A stretch of 64,000 nt of DNA from Mrakia gelida (lineage: Eukaryota; Basidiomycota; Tremellomycetes; Cystofilobasidiales; Mrakiaceae): assembly GCA_024345305.1 (NCBI GenBank), contig BRON01000003.1, positions 2,046,001-2,110,000 of the forward strand, given 5' to 3'. A program made the translations under genes and the position numbers. This document shows, piece by piece, positions 20,014-29,921 of this stretch (its first letter is position 1; each line of letters opens with the position of its first letter). The notes under the pieces were generated by a model. It did no database searches. It saw nothing but the letters and a program-made list of their open reading frames with translations, and was not told the origin of the DNA.

Positions 20014-22350
20014 TCAACTCCTCACCCACTGTCCCTCCCGCTCCTTCTTCTTCGCCGCCTCCTCATCACACCAACTCTGTATAATCGCAGCATGAACCTC
20101 CGCCGCTCCACCCGCCCTCCACGCGATCTCGTGCATCGGGTTCTCGTCGTCGTACGTCAAATGCTCCCAGAGCCCTTCTGGGACGGACGTGAAGACCGGT
20201 TCTCGAGTTCGCGAGTTGGGGATTTCGAGGCCGAGGACGATTTCTCTGCGGGTGCGAAGGTGACGAGCGAAAAAGAAAGGAGGAGCGGTGGGTGGGAGGA
20301 GGGAGGGGAGGGAAAGGAAAGGAGAGGAGAGGAGAGAGGAGGGTCAGTTTCGACTCGACTCGACTCGACGAAGAACACGTCTCGATTCGATTCGATTCGG
20401 TTCTCTCCTCTCCTCAACTCACCTAATCGTGGACCCCTTCAGACCCAGATGATTCCCCAAAAGGCCCACATGCTGTCCGAACCCTCCTCCCAGTTCTCCT
20501 GGACTGTGAGGCGGATGGTTGGGTCCTCCTCCTTGACATTTGAATCCGATGGGAGAGATGGAGCAGTCGGGGATGTAAGGGACGTGGGTGTGGTGATCCA
20601 TTGCCCAGGCCTGCGAAAAAGACGACGAGGAAGGAGGGGGAGGGACGGAGGAAAAGGGAGAGGGAGGGAGAAGTCAGCGAGACGCGACGAGGCGAAGAAG
20701 GAAAGGGAGAGCGAAAGAGGGAGGAACGAGAAACGAACTCCGAAATCCCAACTATCACCGTAAAGAGTCGCTGTTTCGATTCCTGGAGACCAAAAACGTC
20801 AAGAAGAAGCGAATGGTCAGAGAGAGCACAAACTCACTCATTCACTCACGGAAAAGGAAGGAAGAAAAACGAACCCATCCCCGTCATCTCAGTCAAATTC
20901 ACACCTCCTTTGCTCGCCGTCCTGGCCGTATGAACTCTCACGAGCGGATCAGGGAACCACTCCATCCTCGGATCCATAGGCGCGTAATCGAGGTAGTTCT
21001 GATCTTCGATGGAGAGGACTCGACGGGCGTCGAAACGAGCTTTCTGGTTGGAGGAGGCGCCGAGGAGCTGGAAGAGCGGAAGACGCGACGAGACGGTTCC
21101 GGTCAGGCTTCGTCCGCGTTTTGGTTCGAAGGTCGGCGGGTAGAGAGAAGAAGGAGAGGAAGACGTACCTGAAGGATGAGAAGTTGAGCCTTCGCGACCT
21201 GGTGAAGCCAAAACAAACGAGGAAGTCAGCTCCGTCCCTCCGACGCGCGTCTCCATCTCCCTTCTCTCGCAGTCCACTACTCACCGTCTCCTGCAACCCG
21301 GGATTAACCAAGTACCCCTCCGTCGGATGCATCCTCTCCCTATGCATCGCCGAGTGAAGCTGGAACAGTCGAACCTTCCAATCCACGCTCTGCAGAGGGT
21401 TCATGCTCGGGTACCTGCCGATGTCGAGATCCACGGGCGAGGCGTACGAGTAGGAAGGGAGTTCGCGAGAAGGAACGTGGAAGGGTGGTTTCGAGGAGGG
21501 TTGAGAGGTGGGAGATAGGGCAGAGGGATTGAAATCTGGGTGGAGGATGATGGGGAGGGCTCGGGAGTCGGTTGGGAGGGAGGTGAGGAGGTGGAGAGGT
21601 TTGGGTGGGGGGACGGAGCCGTTGAGGAGCTTTGAGGAACAGGAAAGCGACGGAAAGTTAGGTTTGGGAGCGCAAGAGTGTCAAGATAAGTTGCTGAGAC
21701 GTACAGCAGCGAACAAACTGAACGAGGTCAATCGTTTGGACGAGGAAGACGACGACGCGGATGAGCTCGAAGACGGGGTCGACCCTCCTGCTGAAGAAGG
21801 CGAAGCGATGAACTCCGAGAACAACGTTGAATCTGCACCAACCCCAACATCAAAACATCAGTCCCACCGTTCTCTCGAGCAAAAGGACCTCCTCGTCAGG
21901 TCGTCCGAACTCACCCATCCTAGCCCTCTTCATCTTCCCATTCGACGACTCTCCACCCTCCCTCCTCCCACCCTCTACCAACTCCAGAATCTCCTCCTCC
22001 CCCTCCCCCAACTCAGCCAACCTCTTCGCCATCCTAGCTACCACACTCGTATCCACCACCGCCTTATCCCCTTCCTGCTCTTGTTCCTTCTGCTGCTGTT
22101 GAGCCTTGAGGGATTCCATAGCCTTCTGAGCTTGAGTCGAAGGAGCCGTCCGAGTCGTCGTCGCTCCTCCTCCCGAGCTCGACGACGAGGCTGATTTGTC
22201 GTTGTTGTTGTTGTTGTTGTTGTTCTTTTCGGATTCCTTAGCAGCCGCCCTTCTCGCTCGTAAGTTCTGCTGCTTGATCTTGTTGCGTTCTCGCTGGTAG
22301 ACGATCTTCTCCTCGGGAGTGAGTCCTGCGGTGAAGGCCGTGGGAGGCAT
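20014..22350 (-). CDS. Unrecognised protein with a basic N-terminal helix and poly-Asn run
   Basis: Translation starts at the ATG at 22350 (MPPTAFTAGLTPEEKIVYQ). A very basic segment follows (RERNKIKQQNLRARRAAAKE), then a run of eight Asn, Ser/Gly-rich sequence and a glutamate-rich helix. Later exons read SVDWKVRLFQLHSAMHRER, DARRVLSIEDQNYLDYAPMD, HHTHVPYIPDCSISPIGFK and finally PEGLWEHLTYDDENPMHEIA, ending at 20014. I do not recognise the family. The basic segment followed by a Glu/Arg helix could suggest a DNA-binding basic region, but the invariant bZIP Asn/Arg spacing is not present. The middle domain (WKVRLFQLHSAMHRERMHPTEG) looks folded and is probably conserved. At least five introns are inferred, two with pentamer microsatellites. 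Confidence 0.55.
20351..20400. repeat. Pentanucleotide microsatellites inside an intron
   Basis: Two adjacent simple repeats: CGACT repeated about four times starting near 20351, then CGATT repeated three times near 20383. Both fall in an intron of the minus-strand gene at 20-22 kb. Confidence 0.75.
22198..22224. repeat. GTT triplet repeat encoding poly-Asn on the minus strand
   Basis: About eight consecutive GTT triplets on the plus strand, read as AAC (Asn) in the coding minus strand of the 20-22 kb gene. Length polymorphism between strains is expected. Confidence 0.85.
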
Positions 22351-23642
22351 GCCTTTCAAAGCAGAGAGGGAGGAAGGAAAGCGAGGGTTGGAGTTGCGAG
22401 CTTGTTGAGAGGTGGTGGGTGAGTGGGGGTGGAGCTGATCGCGAAGGTTCCTTGGTGGGTGCTGGAGGAAGGAAGGGGAATGGTTGAGCTCGCCCTCGGG
22501 CCAAAGAGCGCACGCGAGGCTACGAGACGGTTACAGAGTTTGGTTGGGCTCTCTAGATTCAATTTTCTTCGATTACGCTGATTCGCTGAGATAGCTGGAA
22601 GTCTGATCTGTCGAATCATGCATCTGTCGAAGAAAATCGGAGAGAGGAAAAGTCCTCCGAAGCTCGTTAGCTTCGACCTTCTTTCTCGCTTCGATTCTCG
22701 TCACTTTTCGGGTCCCTTCTCCTTCCCAGCGACTTACTACATATCTTCTCTGTCGAGCAAGATCTCCAGTAAGTGACCTCTCTCTGTCGAGGAGAAAGGG
22801 AGGCCTCTTCCCTCAAGAAACGTCGATCAGGAACTGTCCCCGTCGTCGCGAAACGCGTCGCCTCCCCCCGCTCCCTTTCTATTTCTCATCATCGTAGAAG
22901 CATCCTAGTATCCCAACTACTAAGAACATAACCACGGTCTCTGTGCTAAGAAGAGTGCAGGTCGACGTCGAGGGGAGTCGGGGTCTTTCGTCCCGCTGCA
23001 GTCGTTTTACTGTAAGTTGCTATATATCTCCCCAAGAAGGTCAAGTCACTGGGTCAGCTCCAGCTCTGCACTCTCGGACTTCTGAACGTCTCGAACGAAG
23101 ATCGAAAGACAAAAGCCGTTCGAGACGCGTCGCGTCGTCTCGTCCCCCCTGTCCACCCTCCCCCAGCCCATCCTCCCTCCCTCCCTCTCTCTCTTCCCCC
23201 TCCCCTCTCGTCAGGTCAAACAAAAACAGACATAGTCATTCGCTCCCTCCCCTACCCACTGCACCTGAGCGGAGCGTAAACGAACAGAAACGAAACGCGA
23301 CCGAAGAAGAACGAAAGAAGCTGAGCGAACGACGAGGAGTGAAAGATTAACGCGAACGAAAGGTATGGTAGGTAGCGCGAGAATATTGGGTATGCGAGGG
23401 ACGATAGTTGGAGAGAGGGGAGAAGAGATGGGAGGGAAGGGAAAGAGAGACAGTGTGTGAGAGAAGGAGAACGATGATGGGTTGTGAGTGCGAGAAGAAA
23501 CGAAGAGAAAGAGGGAGGGATATAGAGCTAAAACGAGAAGAGTAGTGAGTATGTGAGGAGATGGGTAGGTATACAGCGAGCTCGTCCGTCCAACGAAGCA
23601 GCGAAACGACGCCCTCCCCTCGACGTCGACGCGTCCCCCCTC
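22351..23642. other. Intergenic between the 20-22 kb gene start and MCM1 stop
   Basis: About 1.3 kb containing the promoter of the minus-strand gene at 20-22 kb and the 3' UTR of MCM1. No family-bearing frame was found; open frames near 22943-23350 (plus) and along the minus strand lack motifs and are Pro/Ser/Arg-rich shadows. Splice-like sites near 22770 suggest possible leader introns. Confidence 0.4.
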
Positions 23643-26141
23643 TTACCACCCCGCCCCACTCTGACTCCCAAACGCCCCTCCCCCTCCCCCACCCCCTTGT
23701 CCTCCATACCCTCCTCCATCGTACCCCGTCGTCCCCGACGGACTCAGCGCCTGATGATGACCGGGCGAGAATCCTCCCTGTCCTCCTCCGAACTGCTGCT
23801 GCTGCTGATGCATGTGCGTCGAGTACTGTCCGTAGTTCATCTGTTGGTTCTGCATGTGCTGCTGCTGCTGCTGGCGTTGCTGCTGTTGATGGTGTTGTTG
23901 TTGGCTGGGGTAGGTGGGAGGAGGGGAGGGGTGGTGTTGGAGGTGGGGGGAGAGGTGTTGTTGCTGTTGGTGTTGGGAGATGTGATGCTGCTGTTGTTGC
24001 TGGTGGTGGCCTGGAAGATCTGAGCTTGAGGAGGAGGAGAAGGAGGTTTGTTGAAGAGCGGAGGAGGAGGACGAGGTGGGAGGAGGTATCGACGACGACG
24101 CGGCGGAGGTGGAGAGGTAGTGCTGCATCTGATCGTCGTCCTGTTCGTCCAGTTTCGAGGACGAAACCAGATCCTGAGTCGAGTAGTCGTCGTACTGCTG
24201 AAGTCCTCCGAGGGTAGGGGATCGAATGTCGTTGCTGTAGAGGGTAGAGACGGGTGGAGGGTTGATGTGGGTAGGTGCGATTCCGCTCATCGACCTCGCT
24301 CCGTTTCCTCCACCACCACCCATCCCCATCCCACCCAACCCGTTCAGTCCCATCTCCTGATCCTCTCCATCGTCCTCGTCCCCAACGAGGAAATCCATCC
24401 CCCTCAACCTCAACGCCTCCCTCTTCTGCGCCTCCTGAGCCTCCAACACCCCCCTCGCCATCTCGCTCAACGCTCCTCCTCCGTGCTGATCCTCGTCCTC
24501 GAGATCGAACTCGTTGCTGTTGGCAGCCTCGACAGCAGCCGCCTGCTGAGCCTTCTTGGATTTGCTGACGGCGGTGCTGACGGCTCGACCTCGACGAGGG
24601 AGGGCTGCTGAGGGACGACGCGAGTTGATGGCTGAGGAGGAAGTAGGGGTGTGAGGATCTTCGGATTCGGGAGAGTCGGGCATGGGGATGGGAGGCATGG
24701 GGATGGTGTTGTAAGGTGTGGAGTCGTCCTTGTGTCGAATGGGAGCTCCTGGGTTCCCTCCTTTCACTGCTCGAGCTCCGGTCGTCATTCCTCCGTCGCC
24801 GGAGGGTCCTCCGTCGGGTCCTTCGCCGTTGGGAGCGTTGAGGCAGGCCTGGTAGCGAGGGAGGGGGTAGGAGAGAGTGTTCAGCAATCGTCACGTCGAG
24901 AGAAAGAAAGGAGAGCTCTCCCTCGTTCGAGCGAGCGCAAGCAGCGAAGCGAGGCGAAACGACGAGACTCACCTGAATCAAGTTCTTCCCCTCCTCCCTC
25001 GTCACCAAAGGCTGCAGCTTCGACGTCGTAAACGTATACACCAATCCCGTCTCCGAAACGACCAGCAGCAGCACCTGCGTCCCCGTCAACGTCGACAGTT
25101 CGAAGGCCTGCAAAACACGCGCGAGAGAAGAGAGAAAGAAAGGAAAGTCGCGTCGTCGTCAGCACTCGTCGCTCGCTAACTCCCACCTCCTTCCTTCTCC
25201 TCGCGCCCGGGCTCGGCGACTCACCTTCTTCATGATCCCCGCCTTCCTCTTCGAAAAAGTGATATGCCTCCTCGCCTTGTCCTCGATGTAGGAGATCTGG
25301 ATCTTTCGTCGAGCGTTGGCTGCTCCCGAGGCGGAACGAGACTTCTTCCCTCCTCCCTCTGTGCCAACGAACGTCGACCGAAACGAACCACCAGCAATCC
25401 GTTAGTGTTGTTTCCTCTCTCCTCGGTCCGCTCGTTCGTTGTTGAGCTCGAACGAGAAGGGAAGGGTTGAGGTGGGTGCGAGTCGAAGCTCACCATCATC
25501 TTCATCATCGTCCTCTCCATCCTGATCCGGATCGAACTCAATAGCGTTATCGAACCCAGCCTTTTCGTCTTGAGGGACTAGTCGACCGGCGCCTACGAAA
25601 CACGCGAACGCAAAAGCATGAAGGTCAGTTCGGTTCGAGCTCAACTCTCCTTCCCTCCCGCTCCTCGTTCCACCCTCCCCTGCCTTCACCCTAAGGAAAG
25701 ACAAGACTCACCACCACTACTCATCCCAGCCGCCTCCCTCTCCTCCTTCGCCTCCCCCGCCAAATCAACCCTACTCCTCTTCCTACTCGGACCCCTAGCA
25801 GCCGTTCCCGTCCCAGGAGCACCGAACCCTCCCCCCCTCGGCTTCTCCTTCTCTGGTCTCCCGATCCCTAGGCCTGTGGTTCCGGCTGTTTTGGATGCGC
25901 GGGCTTTGGAGACGTGTGGGGAAGAGGGAGGGTCGAGGGAGTCGGTGGGGGTGAAGAAGGTTGTGGTTGAAGACGAGGGGAGAGGGGGTGCTGGTGCTGG
26001 GGAGGGTGCGGGTTGGGATGGTTGGGAGGAGGAGGCTGAGCGGAGGGAGTGGGAAGGGGTGGTGGTGGTGATGGAGGGGTGAGGGACTGTGGAAGAGAGG
26101 GGGCGGGAGAAGTTGACGATGGGGGCTGTGGAGGCGGACAT
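23643..26141 (-). CDS. MCM1: MADS-box transcription factor, Mcm1/SRF type
   Basis: A sequence-specific DNA-binding regulator that binds CArG/P-box sites as a dimer and recruits partner factors; in fungi it controls cell-type, cell-cycle and mating genes. Exons: 26141-25712, 25592-25494, 25358-25225, 25107-24973 and 24848-23643, giving 667 residues. The MADS box starts near residue 185: RRKIQISYIEDKARRHITF, SKRKAGIMKKAFELSTLTGT and QVLLLVVSETGLVYTF, then the SAM region REEGKNLIQACLNAP, all very close to yeast Mcm1. An unusually long Ser/Pro/Thr N-terminal extension with an acidic patch (DPDQDGEDDDEDD) precedes it. The C-terminal 390 residues are rich in Gln, His, Ser and Gly (activation-domain-like). 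Confidence 0.95.
23800..24005 (-). repeat. CAG/CAA-rich tracts encoding poly-Gln/His
   Basis: Interrupted CTG/TTG triplets on the plus strand encode Gln- and His-rich runs in the tail of the Mcm1-type protein (for example HHQQQQQHHISQHQQQQH). This is typical of fungal activation domains and a likely site of length variation. Confidence 0.8.
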
Positions 26142-27181
26142 GGTTGTTGATGGAGGTTGAGCTTTGGGGAGGGAAGGGAAGGAGAGGGGAGAGGTCAGCG
26201 ATTGTTTGGAGTAGCTGGTTGGGTTTAAAAGAGTGTAGGTTGGGTTGGGTCGAATGAGATGGGTTGAGCTCGCTCGCGTTCTCTTCTCGTATAGAGTCGA
26301 GTTGAGTTGGAGGAATGGATGGAGGAGGGAGAGTTAGGGTTCGACTCGAGTTGTTGTCGGTTGAACCATCATCGACGTCGTCCCCATCCTCCTCCCTTTC
26401 CTCCCTTCCCTTCCCTTCGTCCCTCTTCCTTCTGCTCAATCGACGTGCTCTCTCGCACCCATCCACCCTCTGCGACCCTCCCTCCAAGGTCCTAGCAGAC
26501 GGGAAGCCCTTCCTCGAGAGGTGGTGAGCTTCCTTCAGCCCTCGAGAGTCGTTCGAGTCGTCCCTCGTCCATACGACCCAAGGCACCGAGTCTCGAAGGA
26601 GGAAACGAAGACGCAAAAGGGGAGGAGAAGATAGAGAGATCGAACTCACCCTTGTTGGCAGAAAATAAGGAGATCTAATCTGTAATCGAGAGGCGCCGAC
26701 GGGATCTGAAACAACTCGACCCAAAGAGGGAAGACGAGACGACGAACAACAACGGAAGGAGAGGAAGGGAGAGGAGGAGGGAGAGGAAAGCTCGTCAGCA
26801 GAGCTTGAGTCGGGCGGGATCTTGTTCCTTGAGCTCGAGAGGTGTGCTCACTCACCAGAGGGTCGTAGAGATTGAGAAGGGCAGAGCGACGAGGGGTGTT
26901 TGAGAAAGTGGGAAAAGGACGGGGTAAGGTGGTTACTGCCTCTTTGGGACGAGAAGAGGGAGGTTGGGCGAGAGAGCGAAAGGGGGAGAGGGAGGAGATT
27001 TAAAAAAGAAAGGCAGCCTCTCTCTGAAGAAAATCTGGCTTGCAGTTGGTAGAAGGTCATGAAAGAAAAGAGTGTGTACAACGAAAGGGCGAGAAGAAAA
27101 AATCGTAAAAGAGAGAGAAGAGAGAGGAGAGAAAGAAACGAAACCCAACGCGACGAGAGGACGACCACCTTCGTCCCTCGC
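26142..27181. other. Long MCM1 upstream region, possible leader introns
   Basis: Just over 1 kb upstream of MCM1 and downstream of the small gene at 27.2-28.2 kb. On the minus strand there are donor-like GTGAGT sites near 26650 and 26850 with CTGAC/CAG downstream, suggesting 5' UTR introns. The open frames here have no family features. Confidence 0.4.
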
Positions 27182-28210
27182 TCAATGCTCGTCCTTCATA
27201 GGCTTGTACCTCTCCTTCCCAGCGAACATCTTCTCTCCGTAAGGGTCGTCCTTGTACTGTGAAGACGCAAACGAGGAAGAAAGAGGCGACGCGATCAGCT
27301 TGAGAAGACGAAGGAGGATGGGTGGGGAGATGGGACGGGGGAGGGCGAGGTTCCCCGCCCTGAGCTCTGGCTTCCCTCCCTTCCCTCTCTCCTGTTGCTG
27401 TGGTGGTGCGAGAGTGACGGCGAGGGCAGGAGTGGAAGAAGAAGGATGCGAGGAGACGACGTACCTGTCTGTTCCACTGTTGTTCGCGAGGAAGGCGAAG
27501 CGAGAGGAGAGGTAGAGAAGATCAGCCCGGAGAGGAGCGAACGAACGAGGGGAACGAGTGGAGATGATCTCGAGAGAGAGAGAACGAACCCTCATGTAGT
27601 AGGTAGGTTTGTTGGGAGCTTGAAGATGCACCTGGATCACCGAGCGACCGAGGGAGCCAAGCAGGGAAGGTGGTGTTAGCCCAAGCGAGAAGGAAGGGAG
27701 GGAACGTCAAAGGAGGGGATGTCCGGACTACTGACCACGTAGTAAGACTCGATAGGAAGGACCACCTTCCACATGAACACTCCGAAGAGAAAGGCGACGA
27801 CGATAGAGTTACGAACACCGTATTTGGATCCTTGCCAGTACGTCGCTGTAGAAGGATGGGCGAGAACGAAGGAGAGAAGGTCGAACGAAGGTCAGCATGA
27901 GGTTGATCTCCTCCTCTCCCTCTCTCGTCCCTCCATCAATCTCGCAGGAAGGTCAAGATGAACACGAACGTGTTATATACAAGATTCGTCGTGGGAAAGG
28001 GAACCTGCGAAACGCAAAGCGTGAAGTTCAGGATGGAGGGAGACTGAAACGAGAGATGGAGGAACTGGTTGGGTCGTCTGAAACTGACCTTCTAGGGTGC
28101 TCCATCTGATCCCAAAATTTGAGGACGAGTCAGTACAGATCTACCTCCCCTCTACGAGTCTGGGAAGATGAACTCACTCCGCCTCCGCGAAGGATGAGAG
28201 AAGGCTTCAT
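27182..28210 (-). CDS. Small single-helix membrane protein, unrecognised (mitochondrial?)
   Basis: A seven-exon gene for a protein of about 105 residues. It starts MKPSLILRGGG at 28210; later pieces join as MEHPRR, a basic FPFPRRILYIT segment, TYWQGSKYGVRNS, then one hydrophobic helix (IVVAFLFGVFMWKVVLPIE). The tail reads HLQAPNKPTYYMR, WNRQ and YKDDPYGEKMFAGKERYK, ending PMKDEH at 27182. The composition (short, basic N-terminus, one helix, charged tail) is like accessory subunits of respiratory complexes. The gene is head-to-head with ATP17, with 132 bp between start codons. That context supports, but does not prove, a mitochondrial inner-membrane role. I could not name the family. Several exons are very short, so the internal joins are moderately certain. 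Confidence 0.6.
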
Positions 28211-28342
28211 GGTCGTTTGAAGATCACCTCTCTCTCTCTTCCCTGCTCTCGCTCCGTCTCGCCGACTCCTCTCGCTTGCCCAGTCGCTTTTCGCGAGGTC
28301 GCCCTTTCGTCCCCTCCTCCTCTCGTTCCTTCAACAACGACG
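28211..28342. promoter_or_regulatory. Shared divergent promoter, small membrane protein / ATP17
   Basis: 132 bp between the start codons of the minus-strand small membrane protein and ATP17. It is strongly C/T-rich on the plus strand. Co-regulation of the two genes is inferred from the spacing only. Confidence 0.5.
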
Positions 28343-29277
28343 ATGGTTTCTTCTCTCATCCCCCCCAAGATCGCCGTTCCCAACATGGTTGTACGTACAT
28401 TTTCCTCCTTATCTCAATCAACAGCGAGTGGAAGTAGAGGGAGACAGAGAGACTGACGCAAACCGCATCTTCGCCTCCTCCCCTTCCCTTCCTCCCCCCT
28501 CCCTCCTCTCCCTCTCCTCCTCCTCGATCTCTCTCGCTCAATCCAAACCCACCACACCGTCTTCTCCACCATCTCCTCCCACTTCCACACCACCCGTTAT
28601 CGCTCTCTCTCAGGCCGGAGGCAAAGGCGGCGACCCCACCTTCTACTCGTACATGTACTCTCGACTCCCGAAGGGACCTCTCCCTCTCCGAGAGAGACTG
28701 AAGGACTCCAGGGGTCTCACGAGGTGGATGAACCACCCCGACTACGGAGGGTTAGTACACTCTTTCCCGCACTCACACATCAGCGAAGGGGCAGGGCCAA
28801 AGGGGGGAGAGGAGGGGAGAGCGAGAGCGACAGAGATGGACGAGCAACGACCTCCTTCCGCGAATGAGCTCTCACGCTGACTCCCATTTCTGCCTGCTTG
28901 GACGTTACTAGAAAGCCCTATGTTATCGGTATCGCGCTCATCTGCTTCGGTGGATACTGCAACCACTACTACCGTGAGTGTTGAGCTTTCTCGAGCTCCT
29001 TCCCCTTCCCTCCTTCCGAGCTTTCCCTTGGACCCTCCCTTGAACCTCTCCTCGACCTTCATCTCTCTCTCTGCCCCCATACTAACCTGATCCCTTCTCT
29101 TCCTCTTGCGCGTCCGATCCCCAGGTCACTTCCGTACGTTCCCTCTCTCCCTCCTCTCACACCCGAGCCCACCTCCTTCCGTTCGAGCTCTCGGATTCGC
29201 TGACTCTCTCTCTTCTCCCTCTCTCCTCTCGCTGCTGCTCTCTTTCAACAGGACACGAGAAGAACAACCACCACTAA
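28343..29277 (+). CDS. ATP17: ATP synthase subunit f (Fo sector)
   Basis: Subunit f is a small Fo component of the mitochondrial F1Fo ATP synthase, spanning the inner membrane once. Exons: 28343-28390, 28614-28750, 28912-28973, 29125-29133 and 29252-29277, giving about 93 residues. MVSSLIPPKIAVPN matches the yeast Atp17 motif STLIPPK. FYSYMYSRLPKGPLPLRERL corresponds to the FYKSLPQGPAP region. The helix is KPYVIGIALICFGGYCNHYY and the end is HFRHEKNNHH. The fourth exon is only 9 nt (it supplies the codon pieces for R-H-F). The gene is divergent from the small membrane protein to its left. Confidence 0.9.
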
Positions 29278-29921
29278 GCGTTGGATTCTTCTCCGGACGA
29301 GGACAGGGGGAGGCAAGGACGAGGCGTACATACAGCGACGAGACGATGAGAGGGAAGGGATGGATGATTTTGCTTTCGGATTTGGACGGTGGTCGGGCGA
29401 CAGAGAGCAAGGTGGTTGGCGGTTGTTCTCGAGGTGGGACGGAGAGGGCGTGAAGACGAGTCCGTAGTGAGTATCAGCGCTCGCTTGCGTCGAGAGGACT
29501 TGTAGGAGGGAGGAAGGGAGGAGTGTTCGACGAGCTCGTCGAGTTCGAGAGCTCTCCCCGACTCTCCGTCGCTCGTCGCTCGTTGTTTGAAAGGAGAGGA
29601 ACGGTTGTTACAACCAAAAGTAAGCTACTACGAAGGTGAGAGCAAAGCAAACGCAGAACACCAAAAGGAAAAAGAGAGAGGACTCCAGGTCGGAGTTGTG
29701 TAGAGAGAGAGAGGGAGGGAAGAGAGCGACGGTGTGTGATCCGAACCAGCGGACGTAAAAACGAGAGGAGGACGAACAAAAAGGAGAGCAGAACGTGAGG
29801 CAAGGACAAGCTCAGAAAAAGGAGGTACAGAAGAGCGAGAGAATCGAGCAAGGGTATCTACTGAGACGGAACAAAGAGAGCACGACGTCGACGCGAAACG
29901 AATCGACTCCTCGTCCAACTC
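29278..29921. other. Intergenic between convergent ATP17 and the membrane-protein gene
   Basis: About 640 bases with the two 3' UTRs. The right part is purine-rich on the plus strand. No gene was recognised. Confidence 0.45.

Noticed and set aside
21508..22194. A plus-strand frame of 228 residues
   Set aside because: Antisense to the coding exons of the 20-22 kb gene; leucine-rich reading of glutamate-rich codons.
22943..23350. A plus-strand open frame of 135 residues between genes
   Set aside because: Ser/Arg/Pro-rich, no motif, and located in a region that looks like UTR.
23347..25113. A 588-residue minus-strand frame starting with MADS-box sequence
   Set aside because: It holds the true MADS fourth exon and then runs through an intron into the wrong frame; the real tail is the Gln-rich frame ending at 23643.
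25795..26724. A minus-strand open frame of 309 residues upstream of MCM1
   Set aside because: It overlaps the MCM1 first exon in another frame, is Pro/Ser/Arg-rich and has no family motif.
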